This document shows, in pieces, positions 11,701 through 23,595 of a stretch of DNA of 64,000 bases. The stretch is from Grammothele lineata (taxonomy: Eukaryota; Basidiomycota; Agaricomycetes; Polyporales; Polyporaceae). Numbering within the stretch: position 1 is the stretch's first letter; every line of letters starts with the position of its first letter. The stretch covers positions 62,001-126,000 of the forward strand of contig NDFF03000028.1 in the NCBI GenBank assembly GCA_002150815.3. Direction: 5' to 3'. A model generated the notes under the pieces. It worked only from the letters and a program-made list of their open reading frames with translations. It was not told the DNA's origin and searched no databases. The translations under genes were made by a program, and so were the position numbers.

Positions 11701-13829
11701 GTATGACTGAGGACGGGAGACACGAGTGTCCACGCGTCGAATTGTTCGCGCTCGACGAGCCTGAAGGTACGGACATCGTATATCTCGAATCCTGTGCGAA
11801 TGAGAATGATAACTTGCTATAGGCGCTTCCATGAGAGACCGCGAGACAAATGAACCATTCATGTAAACGAACCCACATTGACGTTCAACCACTGAAGTGC
11901 GAGAATGTCGTCGCTGGCATTCCAGCTCCCAACCTCCTCAAACACAATGCGACCGACTTCGACTTTACTCGTCTTGCCCGTCTTCGCGTCCTTGACCGTC
12001 TGGACAAGCTTCGACTCTGATACACGGATAAGGTGCATGCTCTCTCCCCAGGTATAGACGAGCATCGGGATGGAAGTTGGGTGGGTTCCGTTGGCCTGCG
12101 TCTTCTTGGTGTCCCGTTCCGATGCCGACGTGAGGTCGGCATTCACAGAGACACTAGGAAACCATGCAAGAGTGCCCTTGAACTTAGACTTCGAGCCGAC
12201 TTCCTCGTCGGATTCTCGATGTCGCCTATACCAGGTCTTTGGAGTAGGTTTCAAGCCGACAATGACTAACTTGATGGGTGTGAGGAGAGCCACGAGGTTG
12301 TACGCGTCCGTCGGATGAGCCGCAGTACCCAAAGGCAGTGGAACCATAGATAGGATAGTAGTGGGCTTCCGAGACTTCCGTCGATGGAATTTGTGGCCAA
12401 GCCCAGCGGGGACTTCGGGGATATCTTCGTCGGGGTACTTTCCAAGGATGCGCAGGATATCTGTGGCATCAACAAAGAAAACCTTGCCGAGACTGTGATA
12501 GAATGCGAGCCCGCTGTCATCCGCGGAAACCAGGGCAGTGTGCCGACCGGCTATGAATCCAACGCTGACAATCCGGGAGCCGGCCAAGTGACCTTCCTGC
12601 CTTCCGGAAGCGACCGCCGCAAGGCTTGTGGGAGGAACAATGCGAGCGGGCACTTTGGGTGACCGTAGATCATACAGCTGGATATGACCAGTGGCATGCC
12701 CGGCGGCGACGTAGGTGTGATCGAAGGAGAGTGCCAATGAAGTCACCGCTCCTACGTTCTTATCTGTCATCTCCTAATCAGATGGCAACGCGAAATACGC
12801 TACGGACGAGACTCACCAGAAGACTCGACACCACAGACACACTTCAAGGTTTGCTTGAAGTCGAACACCAGGACGCAACCAGTATCTGTTCCGATACAGA
12901 TAAGGCCATTCGCCGCCAGGACCGTGGGGGAGCCCGCAGAGTGGGCTCCTAATAATGCAGAGGCTTTAGATGTTTGACCCGCATATATGTGCTCTCCAAT
13001 GATCCGCAACACAGTCCACCGCAGCACCTCGCGGGGAGGCTGAGATTGTTGTGGCGAAGTGGCTTCATGACGTGCATACTGCACGGAGAGGTTTGTGACC
13101 GACGATGATCGAGAGAGGGCAGAGAAATGGGATGGTGCAGCGGAAACAGATTCATGTAAATGGGAATGAAGCGTAGCCCCGCTCGCTGCGGACGACGTGC
13201 GCGAGGGCTGAGGTGTGGTGGAACGCAGCCGGGAGATGGAAGGATGTAGGTATGGGCGCGTCGATGGTGGGCGCGGCGGTGTACCGTTCCCAGCGTAGCT
13301 AGGCATCTTGGATGGTGTGGAAGACGGGTCTGGCGTCCGGGGAGACGTACACGGTGGCGTCCGCGGAGGGAGAATCCGGACATGCTGGAGCAGGACCCGA
13401 AGGGCATGGTCAGACAGGCGTAGAGCAACATGTAAATAGCGCACAACTCACTCCCGCTTCATCCTCAATCGTGGCAGCAAACTTCTCGTTCTCGGCCACT
13501 TCGTGTACGAGCGACCGCTCGACCTCTTCCTCCTCCGCTTCCTCCTCCTCGTGGTCCGGGCCGAGAACCTGGCGTAGCTGCTCACGGTATCCGCCTGTTG
13601 GGTCCGAGTCTACACCATTATAGATGAAGCCTTCCTCTTCATCCTCGTCCTCTTCGTCGCCGCCATGACGTCCATCTTCTTCGCTGTCACTCATGAGTTC
13701 CTCGAAACGCATAGAATAGTCGCCCAGGCCGACGTCGGGAGCGTCGTCGGCGTCGGTGTCGGAAAATGCGAAGTCCTCCTCGCCGGCGCCATTGTGAGCG
13801 GAGTCTCCGGCAGTGCGTGTCCCATTCAT
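8800..13829 (-). CDS. VPS8: Vacuolar protein sorting protein Vps8 (CORVET subunit)
   Basis: Vps8 is the Rab5/Vps21-binding subunit of the CORVET endosomal tether. The N-terminal acidic and Ser-rich region (13829 to about 13000) leads into a WD40-like propeller with NGLICIGTDTGCVLVFDF and HATGHIQLYDLRSP. After it comes the Vps8 core, with HSVRVYKGKIFLL joined over a 53-bp intron (11563..11615) to GQHGVQVGTLLTWADRIL. One long helical exon then runs to the stop, with clathrin-repeat-like character. The C-terminus has only CGAC and YHTRC, half of a RING-like zinc site. The start is ATG 13829 (MNGTRTAGD); the frame continues upstream but has no ATG. The ATG at 11613 is in phase only by chance, because it sits inside the 11563..11615 intron. 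It shares a 266-bp promoter with CTI6. Confidence 0.92.
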
Positions 13830-14095
13830 GAACAGGCCCAGGGAGGAGAGAGGGACGAGAGTCGCGGGGTCGACGCGAGGGCCGATGACGAAGAGCACAG
13901 GAGTGGCCGGAAGACCGGATTACCCACACTATTACGCACGTATTAACGCGCGTCTATGCCCCCCTTTGGGACTTATTGCCCAGAAATACGAATCTAAACC
14001 GGGAGGACGGGGAAATGGGGGCATTGTCTGTATCTCTCCCCTCGACCATCCGCACAAGCTTCCTCACTCCCCCGCCCCATCGCTCGACGTTTGCC

Positions 14096-16257
14096 ATGGC
14101 CAACGTCGCGACCATGGGTCCCCCACCATCCCCCAAGGAGCCTCGACGTTCCGGACGTCGTCCGGCCGCATCCTCGAGCAAGTCCCCCGACGGCTCGCCA
14201 CCGTCAGAGAGCCAGCCCAGGCCCAAAGACAGCGCCAGTCGCCCGCCCTCCAACATCCCACACCCCAACGGCAGGAACAAACGCGCGAAGCACGAAGATC
14301 TTGACGAGCCCCTTGAGGAGCTACACAAGAACGGCGTCACCGGCAATGGTGGCCCCGTACGCTCCAAGCGCAAGGGCAAAGAGAAAGACAAGCATGCACT
14401 CGTCCTGGAAATTCCTAACGACGAGAATCAGGCCCATCCCGAGGCTTTTGGCGATGATGGAGCAGGTGGGGAGGGTGAGGACGAAGAAGAAGCAGGCATA
14501 ACGCGTTGTATCTGCCAAAAATACGGTACGCACGTCGCGTTGATCACTCTAGACGTCTCCTAAACGGATTACACAGGCGAGGAGGAGAACGAACAAGGAG
14601 AATTTATGGTGCAATGCGAGATTTGCAAGGCGTGGCAACACGGCCAGTGCATGCACTATGAAGCGATGGATGTCGTTCCCCAGCACTATTTCTGCGAGGA
14701 GTGCAAGCCGGGGGACTGGCAGGAAGTCATCAAGTGCGTCTCCTCCGCCCTCTTTAACTCCCCCTTCAATTCTGATGCTGCTTCATAGTGCATGGGCGTC
14801 CAAGCACACGCGACACTCGTCATCCCATTCTCATCCTCCCCTCACCCCCACGGTAGCCAACGCGCCCCGTAACTCTCGCTCGCATTCGCCGGCCGTATCG
14901 AAAGCTACAAAGCGCAGGAACACAATGAACAGCCGTGATGCTGCATATGATGAAGAGAAATACCAAGCCCTCATTGAAGCCTCTCGACTGGACCATGAGT
15001 TGCCGCCTCGTACCCCGGTGTCCGCGGTGAGCGCTCAGGGTACTCTCAACGGCCTCACGGACCCCTGGCAGGATATCGAGTTGCCTGTGAACTCCAAGAA
15101 GAAGAGAAAAAGGTCGGACGATGATGCGTGAGTGTCCTATCCCCATATCTCCCCCACCACGTTGCCGACCTCCATCCCTCCAAGCGCCTCGACGAAGAGG
15201 ACAAGATCTACGTCTGTTACTTCCGATCGCCCTCCGCCGCCGTTGCTTGCACGCGACGTGACCCCTCTAAGCGCTGTGAAGGGACCCCCCGGGCCCCCTT
15301 CTACGGGTTCCACCGCCCGTCCGTCAAACGCACGTAATAGGAAGAATGCAGGAAGGAAGTCGCATGCACAAGACTTGGCCTCTGTCGACGGGGACGAAGG
15401 TCAGTGCGCTTCATTGAGATCCTATGACGTCAACTCACGTGATCCTAGTTACAAGCGCTCCGCCAACACGCAAGACGAACAGCCGCGCGAAAGGTGCGTT
15501 TGCGTCTTGCCTCTGGCAATACCCTCCGCTCACTTATACCCCTGATACCCTCATGCCCTACATATACCCTCGTCCAGCCAATAACACGTCTGAGCATACT
15601 GGCAGGCGAACACAAACCGTCACAGGGGGAGGAACCACCACGGGCAACTCGCGGGCATACCACCAATCTCATGCATATGCCGTATCACAACAACCTCTCC
15701 TCACCTCTTGGAACCTGCCAGACTATCTCGCACACCTCGAACACATTCTCCCCTCTGACGTGCCCCGTCCTCTTGAAGTCAGGGGTACCGTCCTCGACGC
15801 TGGCCAACACGTCCGCGAGAGCCAGGAGTTGACCACGGAGCGTGGGGTAAAAGTGAAATGGCCTAGCAAACGGATGAGCGTCGTTGACATGAACAAGCGT
15901 GTCCGTTCGTTGGTTGAATGGGTCGGGAGAGAGCAAGCGGCAGCGATGGAGCGGACGAGGCGGAAGGACGCCGTGGAGAGGGCTCTGCAAGCGCAGGCGG
16001 ATTCCCATACGGGTGGGGAGGACGGCCTCATGGAACTCGATGCCAGCACCGGCGAGGGGTTCGTACCGAAGGAAAACGGGGTATCGCGCCCTGGCGCCTC
16101 GACGTCCGCAGCCCCTGGCACCGCACTGGGTGAGAGCGGCGAGGACCCCACTATGAAGATGATGGAGGAACTCATGGAGGAGCTAATCAGCTTCCAAGAA
16201 CGGTTTGGACCCGGCGCGAAGGTCAAGGAGCGCGATCGGCGGGCAGGAACTCTATGA
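14096..16257 (+). CDS. CTI6: PHD-finger protein of the Cti6 family (Rpd3L histone deacetylase complex)
   Basis: Chromatin protein. After a basic, disordered N-terminus with NLS-like KRKGKEKDK comes one PHD finger (C4HC3): ITRCICQKYG, an intron, then QCEICKAWQHGQCM and FCEECKPGDW. Ser-rich basic linkers follow. The C-terminal block has WNLPDYLAHLEHIL and WPSKRMSVVDMNKRVR, typical of fungal Cti6-like proteins. In yeast, Cti6 reads H3K4me3 in the large Rpd3 deacetylase complex; that role is inferred here. Start: ATG 14096 in a strong context (gccATGGcc). An in-frame ATG at 14015 is possible but weaker. At least six short introns; the TGA ends at 16257. Divergent from VPS8. Confidence 0.87.
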
Positions 16258-16662
16258 TGACCTACTATGTTTTGTGCGGTTGTTTTCCCGGGGCGTGTCG
16301 TGCGTGTGTTGTGTTATCATGTGTTGTGAATATCGGATATCCTCGCTCTGCTACATACTGTGTCTACCCCAGGCTTGCTTCACGTTGTACTACTGTTTTA
16401 TATCTCACATATCCTATCCTCTCCGTACTGCTGTTGCTGAATAACTATCTCTATTTCCTCGCGATCTCGATGGTGCGATCGAGCGGGCCAGGCGCGAAAG
16501 GCAAGGCGGCGCGGGCGCCATTTGGGGCCATTCCGTGGATTTTCTTCATGTACATGACTCGTGCTGCCTTTCCGCTCCCTCGTTTCGCCTGACAATCGCC
16601 CTTCTCGTTCGCTCACAGAGTCTGTCGACCTTGTACATTTCAAGTTACTAACTCGTACACCG
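16258..16662. other. CTI6 3' end and ILV1 leader, with a 40-codon upstream ORF
   Basis: 405 bp between CTI6 and the ILV1 ATG. It holds one ATG-started ORF of 40 codons (16470..16592), rich in Arg and Ala with a hydrophobic stretch. It ends 70 bp before the ILV1 start. It could be a uORF or a leftover of an upstream exon. Confidence 0.45.
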
Positions 16663-18680
16663 ATGTCGACATCGGCCGCAGTCGAGACGGTCGAGTACGC
16701 CTCCCACGCGCCGGAGCGCATCCCAGACTCTGCCACACAGTACCCGCGCCTCGCGGCTCACAACCTCTTGCCCGACGGCTCCCCCGACTACCTCCGGCTT
16801 ATCCTCACCTCAAAGGTATACGAGATTCTCAAGGAGACGCCGCTCGTATTCTGTCCCAACCTTTCCACGCGCCTCGGCAACCAGATATGGCTCAAGCGCG
16901 AGGACCTCCAGGAGGTCTTCAGTTTCAAGATCCGCGGCGCGTACAATTTCATGGCTAGCCTCACAGAGGAGGAGCGATGGAAAGGCGTTGTGACGTGCAG
17001 TGCGGGTTAGTGTGCGTACCCACTATGGCGGCGGTCGCGCTCGTTCTCTCCCTCTTCCTCTTACGCTGCTAACCCACTAGAGAATGAGACTCAACTGACT
17101 ATGCTACAGGCAATCACGCCCAAGGGGTTGCACTCTCCGGCTCTAGGCTGGGAATTCCATGTACCATCGTCATGCCCAAAGCTACACCGTCGATCAAGGT
17201 CCGCAACGTCTCCCGGCTTGGCGCAAAGGTCGTACTCTTCGGCGAAGACTTTGACGCGGCAAAGACCGAATGCGCACGCCTCGCTCAGACCCATGGGCTC
17301 GTCTTCGTCCCGCCGTACGACGACCCGCTCGTGATCGCTGGCCAGGGCACGGTCGGGCTTGAGATCCTCAAACAGCTCCCCAGCCCCGAGACCCTCGACG
17401 GGATTGTAGCTGGGGTGGGCGGCGGGGGTCTTGTTGCGGGCATAGCGGCGTACGTCAAGCGCATCGGCTCTCCAAGGACCAAAGTCATAGGGGGCGAGAC
17501 CCTCGATGGAGACGCGATGGCGCGCAGTATCGAGAAGGGCGAGCGCGTCACGCTTAGCGAGGTTGGTCTCTTCAGCGACGGCACAGCGGTGAAGATTGTC
17601 GGAGAGGAACCGTTCATGATCTGCAAAAATTTATTGGATGGTGTGGTAAAAGTCGACACGGATGAGCTTTGTGCGGCGATCAAAGACGTTTTCGAGGGTG
17701 AGCACAGGTAGTGACTGTAAGACCGGTTGTGTGAGGAACTAACATTCGGCTGTGAATAGAGACACGGTCCATCACCGAGCCAGCAGGGGCACTCGCGTTG
17801 GCGGCATTGAAGCGATACATCGTGGACAACCAACTTATTGGCGCACAGAAGAAGTTCGTCGCGGTAATCAGCGGTGCGAACATGAATTTCGATCGGCTGC
17901 GCTTCGTTGCCGAACGTGCAGAGCTGGGAGAAGGCAGAGAGGCGCTGCTTACCGTCGAGATCCCCGAGAAGCCAGGAAGGTGCGTTTTCGGCCCTCCCAC
18001 ATTCCGTCACGGTGGATATCTGATTGACCGTCGAGTTAGCTTCGTCGCGCTGCATGATATGATTCACCCTCGAGCCACCACAGAATTCGTCTACCGTTTC
18101 CATAACCCGGAGCGTGCACAGATCTTCCTTTCTTTCCAGCTACAAACCACGGAACGTGAACGAGAGGTATCAGAACTCATCGCTACACTTGAAACACAAG
18201 GCATGAAAGCGGTGGACATCAGTGACGACGAGATGGCCAAAACCCACGCGCGATACATGATTGGTGGATGCTCCCAGGCGCCGAATGAACGACTTTTCAG
18301 ATTTGGTTGGTCCGATTGGACGGTATTCAGGTCTAGTTACACATGTCTGATCTTGGTTCCTTGTTCCCTTTAGAGTTTCCCGAGCGGCCCGACGCATTGA
18401 GGAGGTTCCTGAAAGGACTCCATTCGGGATGGAACATCTCGCTTTTCCACTATCGCAATCATGGAGCAGGTAAGGGCTTCCCGTGGCTCACTACAACGCG
18501 TGTTCTTTCGCCTAGAACTGATCGGTCACGCACTATTCTGCAGACATCGGCAAGGTGCTCGCCGGGATCCAGGTGCCATCCGAAGACACGGAACAGTTCG
18601 GAGGGTATCTTAAAAAATTGGGCTACCCGTACGTGGAGGAGACAGAGAATGAAGTATACAAGCGATTCCTGCGAGGATGA
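16663..18680 (+). CDS. ILV1: Threonine deaminase (threonine dehydratase, biosynthetic)
   Basis: PLP enzyme that turns threonine into 2-oxobutanoate and ammonia, the first step to isoleucine. PLP lysine motif [10 protein letters not shown] near residues 80-90; substrate loop [12 protein letters not shown] spliced over the intron at about 17008-17108; glycine-rich phosphate loop [10 protein letters not shown] near 17415. The C-terminal third carries two ACT-like regulatory domains (one around 18040-18290, one starting [13 protein letters not shown] at about 18375). So this is the feedback-regulated biosynthetic form, not the short catabolic one. Four introns or more. The first ATG in frame (16663) gives a protein without an obvious mitochondrial presequence; the frame is open upstream to 16558 but only with non-ATG codons. 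Confidence 0.95.
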
Positions 18681-19698
18681 ATCAATTTCATTATCCACAC
18701 TGCCTGTGCATGCCTTCATGCGCCATGGTCCAGGATCGCTCTCGTTGTGCCTACCAACTTGGGGTATCTCAAGCGATTCACTTTGCGTCCGCTCTCCCGC
18801 TCAACGCTGTACTATACACGTGCGGCATTGGAGCAGGCCTCGATACCGGGTGTGTGACTATACCGAAGCTCGGGACCGAGCGGACATCCGCGGACTCCCG
18901 GCTTCCACGTCAGTAACCTTATCCCAACGACCTCCCGACGTTGCCTTGGCGAGCAAGGTAATGGCGGTCCTAGGAGGCGGGGCAGCATCCCCTACGGAGG
19001 CCGGGAGGCGGCAGTGTCGATGATCTGCATTTTCTGACATGCGCCAATCGAGCTCTGTTCGTCAGTCAGCCCCCGGTCTTGTCGCTGCTGCCGAACGTGA
19101 CACGATTGATGAGTCATCGCTACATACGTAAATCTTTTTACCTCCTCCCGGCATGATGGGACTGGAGTGTAGATGCTCTTGGACGAGGCACCAGCTCAGG
19201 CTGCCCTTGCGCGGCCCGCCATCAATCGCCGCCATCTGGGAGACCATACCGATCGATCACGGAGCCCGACACAAGCCAGTCGTACCGTACGCGTGAGGAT
19301 GGCTGCGATACGCGGAGATCTATCGAGGGATGTCCCTAAGACCTCTAGGATCCAACTAGGATGGACGTTGTGCCACCGGATATGTCGATATTGGGGGAGC
19401 GGCAGCCATTACTGTTCTGCGCGATAGTTTCTATGGAGGTACAGTGGGGCAGAAGGTCCGACGAAGGTACGCGTGGTGGGGAAGGGAGCGTATCGCGAGA
19501 GAAATGCTTAACGACTATGGTTTCACTAGACGAGAGACCGTACCGTATCGTACACTAAACAAACCATACCATGATAAATATCTATATATCTACATCCTGC
19601 TACGGAGTTGAATACGTGGGCGAGCGGCACAAAACCCATGGGAGATGGGGAAAGCAGAGCAAAAGGGATGTGGAAGACTGAGGGGAACTACACACCCG
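18681..19698. other. Intergenic, no gene recognised
   Basis: 1.0 kb between the convergent ends of ILV1 and the terpene-cyclase fusion gene. Both strands show only short, motif-free open frames. One of them (reverse, 19062..19247, MVSQMAAIDGGPRKG) is the most protein-like, but nothing supports it. Confidence 0.5.
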
Positions 19699-21499
19699 TT
19701 ATGCAGCAGCAGAGACTGCAGAGATGGCCCTGAGGTTATTCCTACTCAATCGCCGCCACGGCCGGACCAGCAAACTACTCAAACCCCGGAAAGGGCTCGC
19801 CGGGCGTGAGGTCGGCGTGGGATCCTTGTTCGGCGATGAGCTCGCCTTGGCTAATGACGCAGCCGACGCAGTAGACAGAGCTGGTGATGGTGGGCGCGAA
19901 GCTGCGCTCTGGATAGCCTTGACCGCGAGCGCAGTAGTAAGCCCCCGGTTGCCCGCCTTGACACCTGTCGAGCCAAATTGGTAGAACCAGCAGAGCTCCC
20001 AGCCGCCGTCGGCTTCCTGGGCGGCCACGAGGCACTCGAGGTCGCGCGCATGCGGAATGCCAACGGAGGACGCGGCCAGGATGCGGAACGCCAGATCCAT
20101 GGAGGCGCCCGCCGCACCGAGACGCTCGCCGAGACGTTCGATGAAGAGTGGGCGAAGGCGAGTCTGTACTCCAGGGTCGCCGACACGCTGGAGGAGGCGG
20201 CTCACGAAGAAGAGGAAGCAGTCGGGAGACATGTAATACCGCGAGCCACCGTGATAGGCGCGGTGGAGGAGCACGTCATGCACCCAGTCGAGAGTGCGAG
20301 GGAGCTGGTGTCCACGGCCGTTCTCGTAGAAGAGAGACAGCACGTTGACGCACACGAAAGGGTCCATGCGGGGCCGGGTGTGGTCAAAATACGTCTGCCA
20401 AATAAAGGTTAGTACCGTGGGAGAACATGTTGATCTGTAATGTTAATCACCTGCATGATGCCATCTGCATCGACGTACTCTAGCATCTCATCCAAGATAG
20501 ACGAGACGATCTCCTGGCCAGGGCGCAGAATGGTAAGCGCCACAGATGTTGTATCCATGTCATCAGGAAATGATTCTGAAAAGAGCGGTTGGCCTGCAAA
20601 CTTGCGTCTCAATCATCTCGGCACATGGAGTACATCAAAGATAGATGCTCACCTCTGAAGAAGTTCCAGGTGCGGGGACAATCTGATGTCCTGACTAGAC
20701 TCCTATCGCAAATACGGTGATCAACGCTGTGCGAGCAATGCGGCCAGGGGCAAGAAGATGCTCACTTGTCGTCAGTCAACTCGTAGATGAATAGTTGAGT
20801 GAAATTCTCCTCGAATACAGCGCCTCCGTCTGTGACGGACTCCAGCCTCCCTGCGTGGCGACGAAGGTATTCCTGCCCGCGTCGTATCGGGTCACAAAAT
20901 ATGTTGCGAAGCTGTCGGAAGACGTTTGCCTGGTTGTCAAACACAATCCCGTGCATGCCGAGTGAGCGGGCAGACGCGACGTTGTCGAGTTTGTCGTCCA
21001 CGAATACGGTCGTTTGGGGTTCTAGTCGCATTTCGGAGACTACTGTGCGATAGCAGCCAAGGTGGGGCTTGCGCTCTCCTACCAGTGCGGAGGGGAAAAT
21101 GCGGTCGAAGATAGATGTCCAGTCAGAGTCGTGCCCAATAATATACTCATAGTCGGGGAGAGAGATGTTTGAGAGCGCAAGCACGGTGAGCTCACCGCCG
21201 GCTTCACGCCGAAGTTCATGAACCAGCTCGATGAACTCCTCGTTCGGTCGGAGAGACTCGCGGGCCTGCTTGAATGCCTCCGCAATGGTGTCGACGTCCA
21301 CGCTGAATTCTTCGGAGATGCGGGCGTAACATTCAGACTGAGATAACCTGCCCCGCTCGTATTCGAACCAGGTGACGGAGGAGAGGATGGCCTTCAGTTG
21401 TCGTGATGGGATGGCGGTGTTGGTCTTCGGAGACCACCGGAAGAGGACGTCGCCTAGGTCGAGGATGAGCGTGTTGTATTGGCGGTGGATGCGGGTCAT
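19699..21499 (-). CDS. HAD-like/class II terpene cyclase fusion (drimane-type sesquiterpene synthase-like)
   Basis: About 540 residues in four exons: 20766..21499, 20655..20704, 20451..20593 and 19699..20394, which sum to exactly 541 codons. Residues 1 to about 240 are a HAD domain: motif I LILDLGDVL (Asp14), Ser110 in LALSNIS, Lys144 in GERKPHLG, Asp168/169 in VFVDDKLDN. The second half has DDMDTTS (residues 272-278, bases 20544..20564). That is the DxDTT acid motif of class II terpene cyclases, followed by an alpha-helical barrel with QEADGGWE and a Ser/Pro/Arg-rich tail. Fused HAD plus DxDTT beta-domain is the known design of AstC-like fungal drimanyl-diphosphate synthases and of bacterial drimenol synthase. 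So cyclisation of farnesyl diphosphate to a drimane is the best inference; the product is untested. The ATG at 21499 is chosen because no ATG lies further upstream. No P450 or transporter gene is nearby. Confidence 0.82.
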
Positions 21500-23403
21500 G
21501 CTGGAGGCAGAGAGCGGTGGAGGGCGAGCGCAGAGTACGCGGACATGCCGGAGGGCCAATAGGGGATTAAAAACATCTGGCAGATAAAGAACACGCTAGT
21601 AGAAAACTGGAAGGAGCATAACGATCTTCAACGATGATGGTACCGGGCGGGAAAAGTGATTGAGGATCGAGGGCTGCACGTATCGCCGACGGTCGCCCAG
21701 CCGGCGCACCGACCCATGCGTGGCGAACGTATTCCATCCTAGGAACCCAACAAGGATCCGGCAGTGCTCTCCAGATCCAATCTTGATTCCGCTCGTTGCA
21801 GGCGCAGTCGCCGGTCGCCCATGGTCGGCGTCGCCCCTCGTCCTCGTCGACACAAGTCGATGTCTTCTGCGCGCCCCACGTGGTGTCGCGGATATTTGCT
21901 CAGCCCTACTGAGCCATGCCACGCACTTCGGGTGTGTCCTGGTCTTGCCTTTCGCCATGCATGGGGCCGCTATCTTCCAAGGTGATTCGGCCGAGGGCAA
22001 TTCGCGAGGGCATCGCGGCGTTCCGATCGACGACGCAGCATCAACCGCGAGGAACGCCAAGCGCTGACCGCGTAATCATCGAGATTCGTACGTATTTTGG
22101 ACTGCCAGTTGAGAACGAGGAGGTGACCAAGCCGAATTGAAAAACATATTTCCACGCGCTTGACTGTGAGGTCAACGGGGGCATAGAAGGGCATAGAGGG
22201 TTAAGGGCTTGAGCAGAGTCTCCGATATTGCAAGTGGTGTTGTAGTATATCAGTCGCGACCCACCACTACGGCCCACGGACTCTTGATCCCACTCCTCCA
22301 TTGATCGTTCCCCGACATGAGAGCTTTGGTCTGCTTTCGTATGTTCCCACGTGCGCACACGCGGCGCAGCAAGTTGTGCCAAAACAATGTGAAGTTTCGA
22401 CGTAGAATGCAAGCGCTTAGGCGAAGTGCTAGCTCGTGGTCTCGGTTAGACAGGTGAGGTATAGAATCGGACGCTGGGACTCAAAACTGCCTCGTCTGTC
22501 TTCTCCCAGGGAAAGGACGAGGACTTATATGAATAATATCCTGGTAGTCCCGCATGCGCGAACAGGCGACCGACATGAGACGCGGGGGTTAAATTTGGAG
22601 GCTTCCTTCTTCCTTACAGCGAGGATGAGCACTGACTGAAGTGTTTCCGCGTCGAAACAAAGGTTCATAGTTTACCGCGTACCTTGATTGGCCACAGCAA
22701 ATGACGTATGGTGACCCAACTGAACATAGCGTGTACGTTGAGCCAATTCGCTATTTGCGGACGCACAACCGTTACTTGTTCTCTTGAGAACTGGATCGGA
22801 ATGTTCGTTGCCATGAATTACAACACTCCGCGAGAGTGAACAAGAGACGAGCTCACGAGGTGGAGCAGGTTGTCTGACGACCAGGCCCTCAAAGCTCGCA
22901 GATCTATCAGTAGGTGAACATAGCCTACGGTTGGGGATCAACATTGACTTGGGAGCTGAAACTGTTATGGCTTCCTAGGATTAACTGGACTCTGGTGAGC
23001 TTTTTGAGTTTAGCTCGGGATGAGACGACTAAGGACGCTTCACGGTTACCACGGCACTATGAAGGGTCGAACGCAGCTGCTGTGTTGAGCGTTGAAATCA
23101 TGATTTTTGCTTACAGAAGCAGAGAGTCTATGTTGGCCATGGGGGAGTATGCACGAAATTGTGCCGTCGCCATATCATTCCGTTTATTATGCCGAACAGA
23201 ACATCCCTGACTACATGAGAGGCTGGGGGAATGGAATGTAATCTGTATGAAGCGCGAATGCTTGTGGAGCGTGCGGTACAGGTCCGACCGTGATCCCATT
23301 TCACGGGCTGCAGATACAACCACATTGGAACTTGGCATTAGGCAATAGTCTAGCGAGAATGACTTACCGACATGCGTCTATGTCTCAGTGTATGGCCGAC
23401 ATC
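21500..23403. other. Gene-free stretch beside the terpene-cyclase gene
   Basis: 1.9 kb with no recognisable exon series on either strand. The part next to 21500 must hold the cyclase promoter. The remainder is more AT-rich than its neighbours and could be decayed sequence, but I see no terminal repeats or transposase motifs. Confidence 0.5.
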
Positions 23404-23595
23404 TCAATGATGAGCTTTCCCCTTATTCATCATGTTATCCGCGATCACGTAGGCGGTGAAGGCCACCAGAGCAACGCCAAAACCAGGGAAGGCCTTGCTG
23501 AACATCGCTCGGCGGGAGAACACGGGGTGGTTGCGCCAGGCCTCCCGCTTCGCCCATGGGTCGCGAAAGAGCTGGGGGTCTTTTTGCGAGGACAT
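23404..23595 (-). CDS. NDUFB3: NADH:ubiquinone oxidoreductase subunit NDUFB3 (B12) family
   Basis: A 63-residue single-exon protein, an accessory subunit in the membrane arm of mitochondrial complex I. The family core is visible: DPWAKREAWRNHPVFSR, then FPGFGVALVAFTAYVIAD, one transmembrane helix, and a short His-rich end (GKAHH). Length and the PW…REAWR / PGF pattern fit fungal NDUFB3. It is divergent to TOP1, with 306 bp between the start codons. Confidence 0.85.
   Translation of the reverse strand: MSSQKDPQLFRDPWAKREAWRNHPVFSRRAMFSKAFPGFGVALVAFTAYVIADNMMNKGKAHH

Noticed and set aside
13830..13898. Longer VPS8 N-terminus
   Set aside because: The frame upstream of 13829 has no ATG; it opens with GTG, not used in nuclear genes as a rule.
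17285..18103. Reverse-strand open frame of 272 codons
   Set aside because: It lies opposite ILV1 exons, whose frame gives a full threonine deaminase; high GC at the third codon position makes such antisense shadows.
21596..22412. Possible genes in the gene-free stretch
   Set aside because: Open frames on both strands overlap each other, lack motifs and have no consistent exon series.
19699..23403. A full terpene biosynthetic gene cluster
   Set aside because: Neighbours are ILV1, NDUFB3 and TOP1; no P450, oxidoreductase, transporter or regulator is next to the cyclase.
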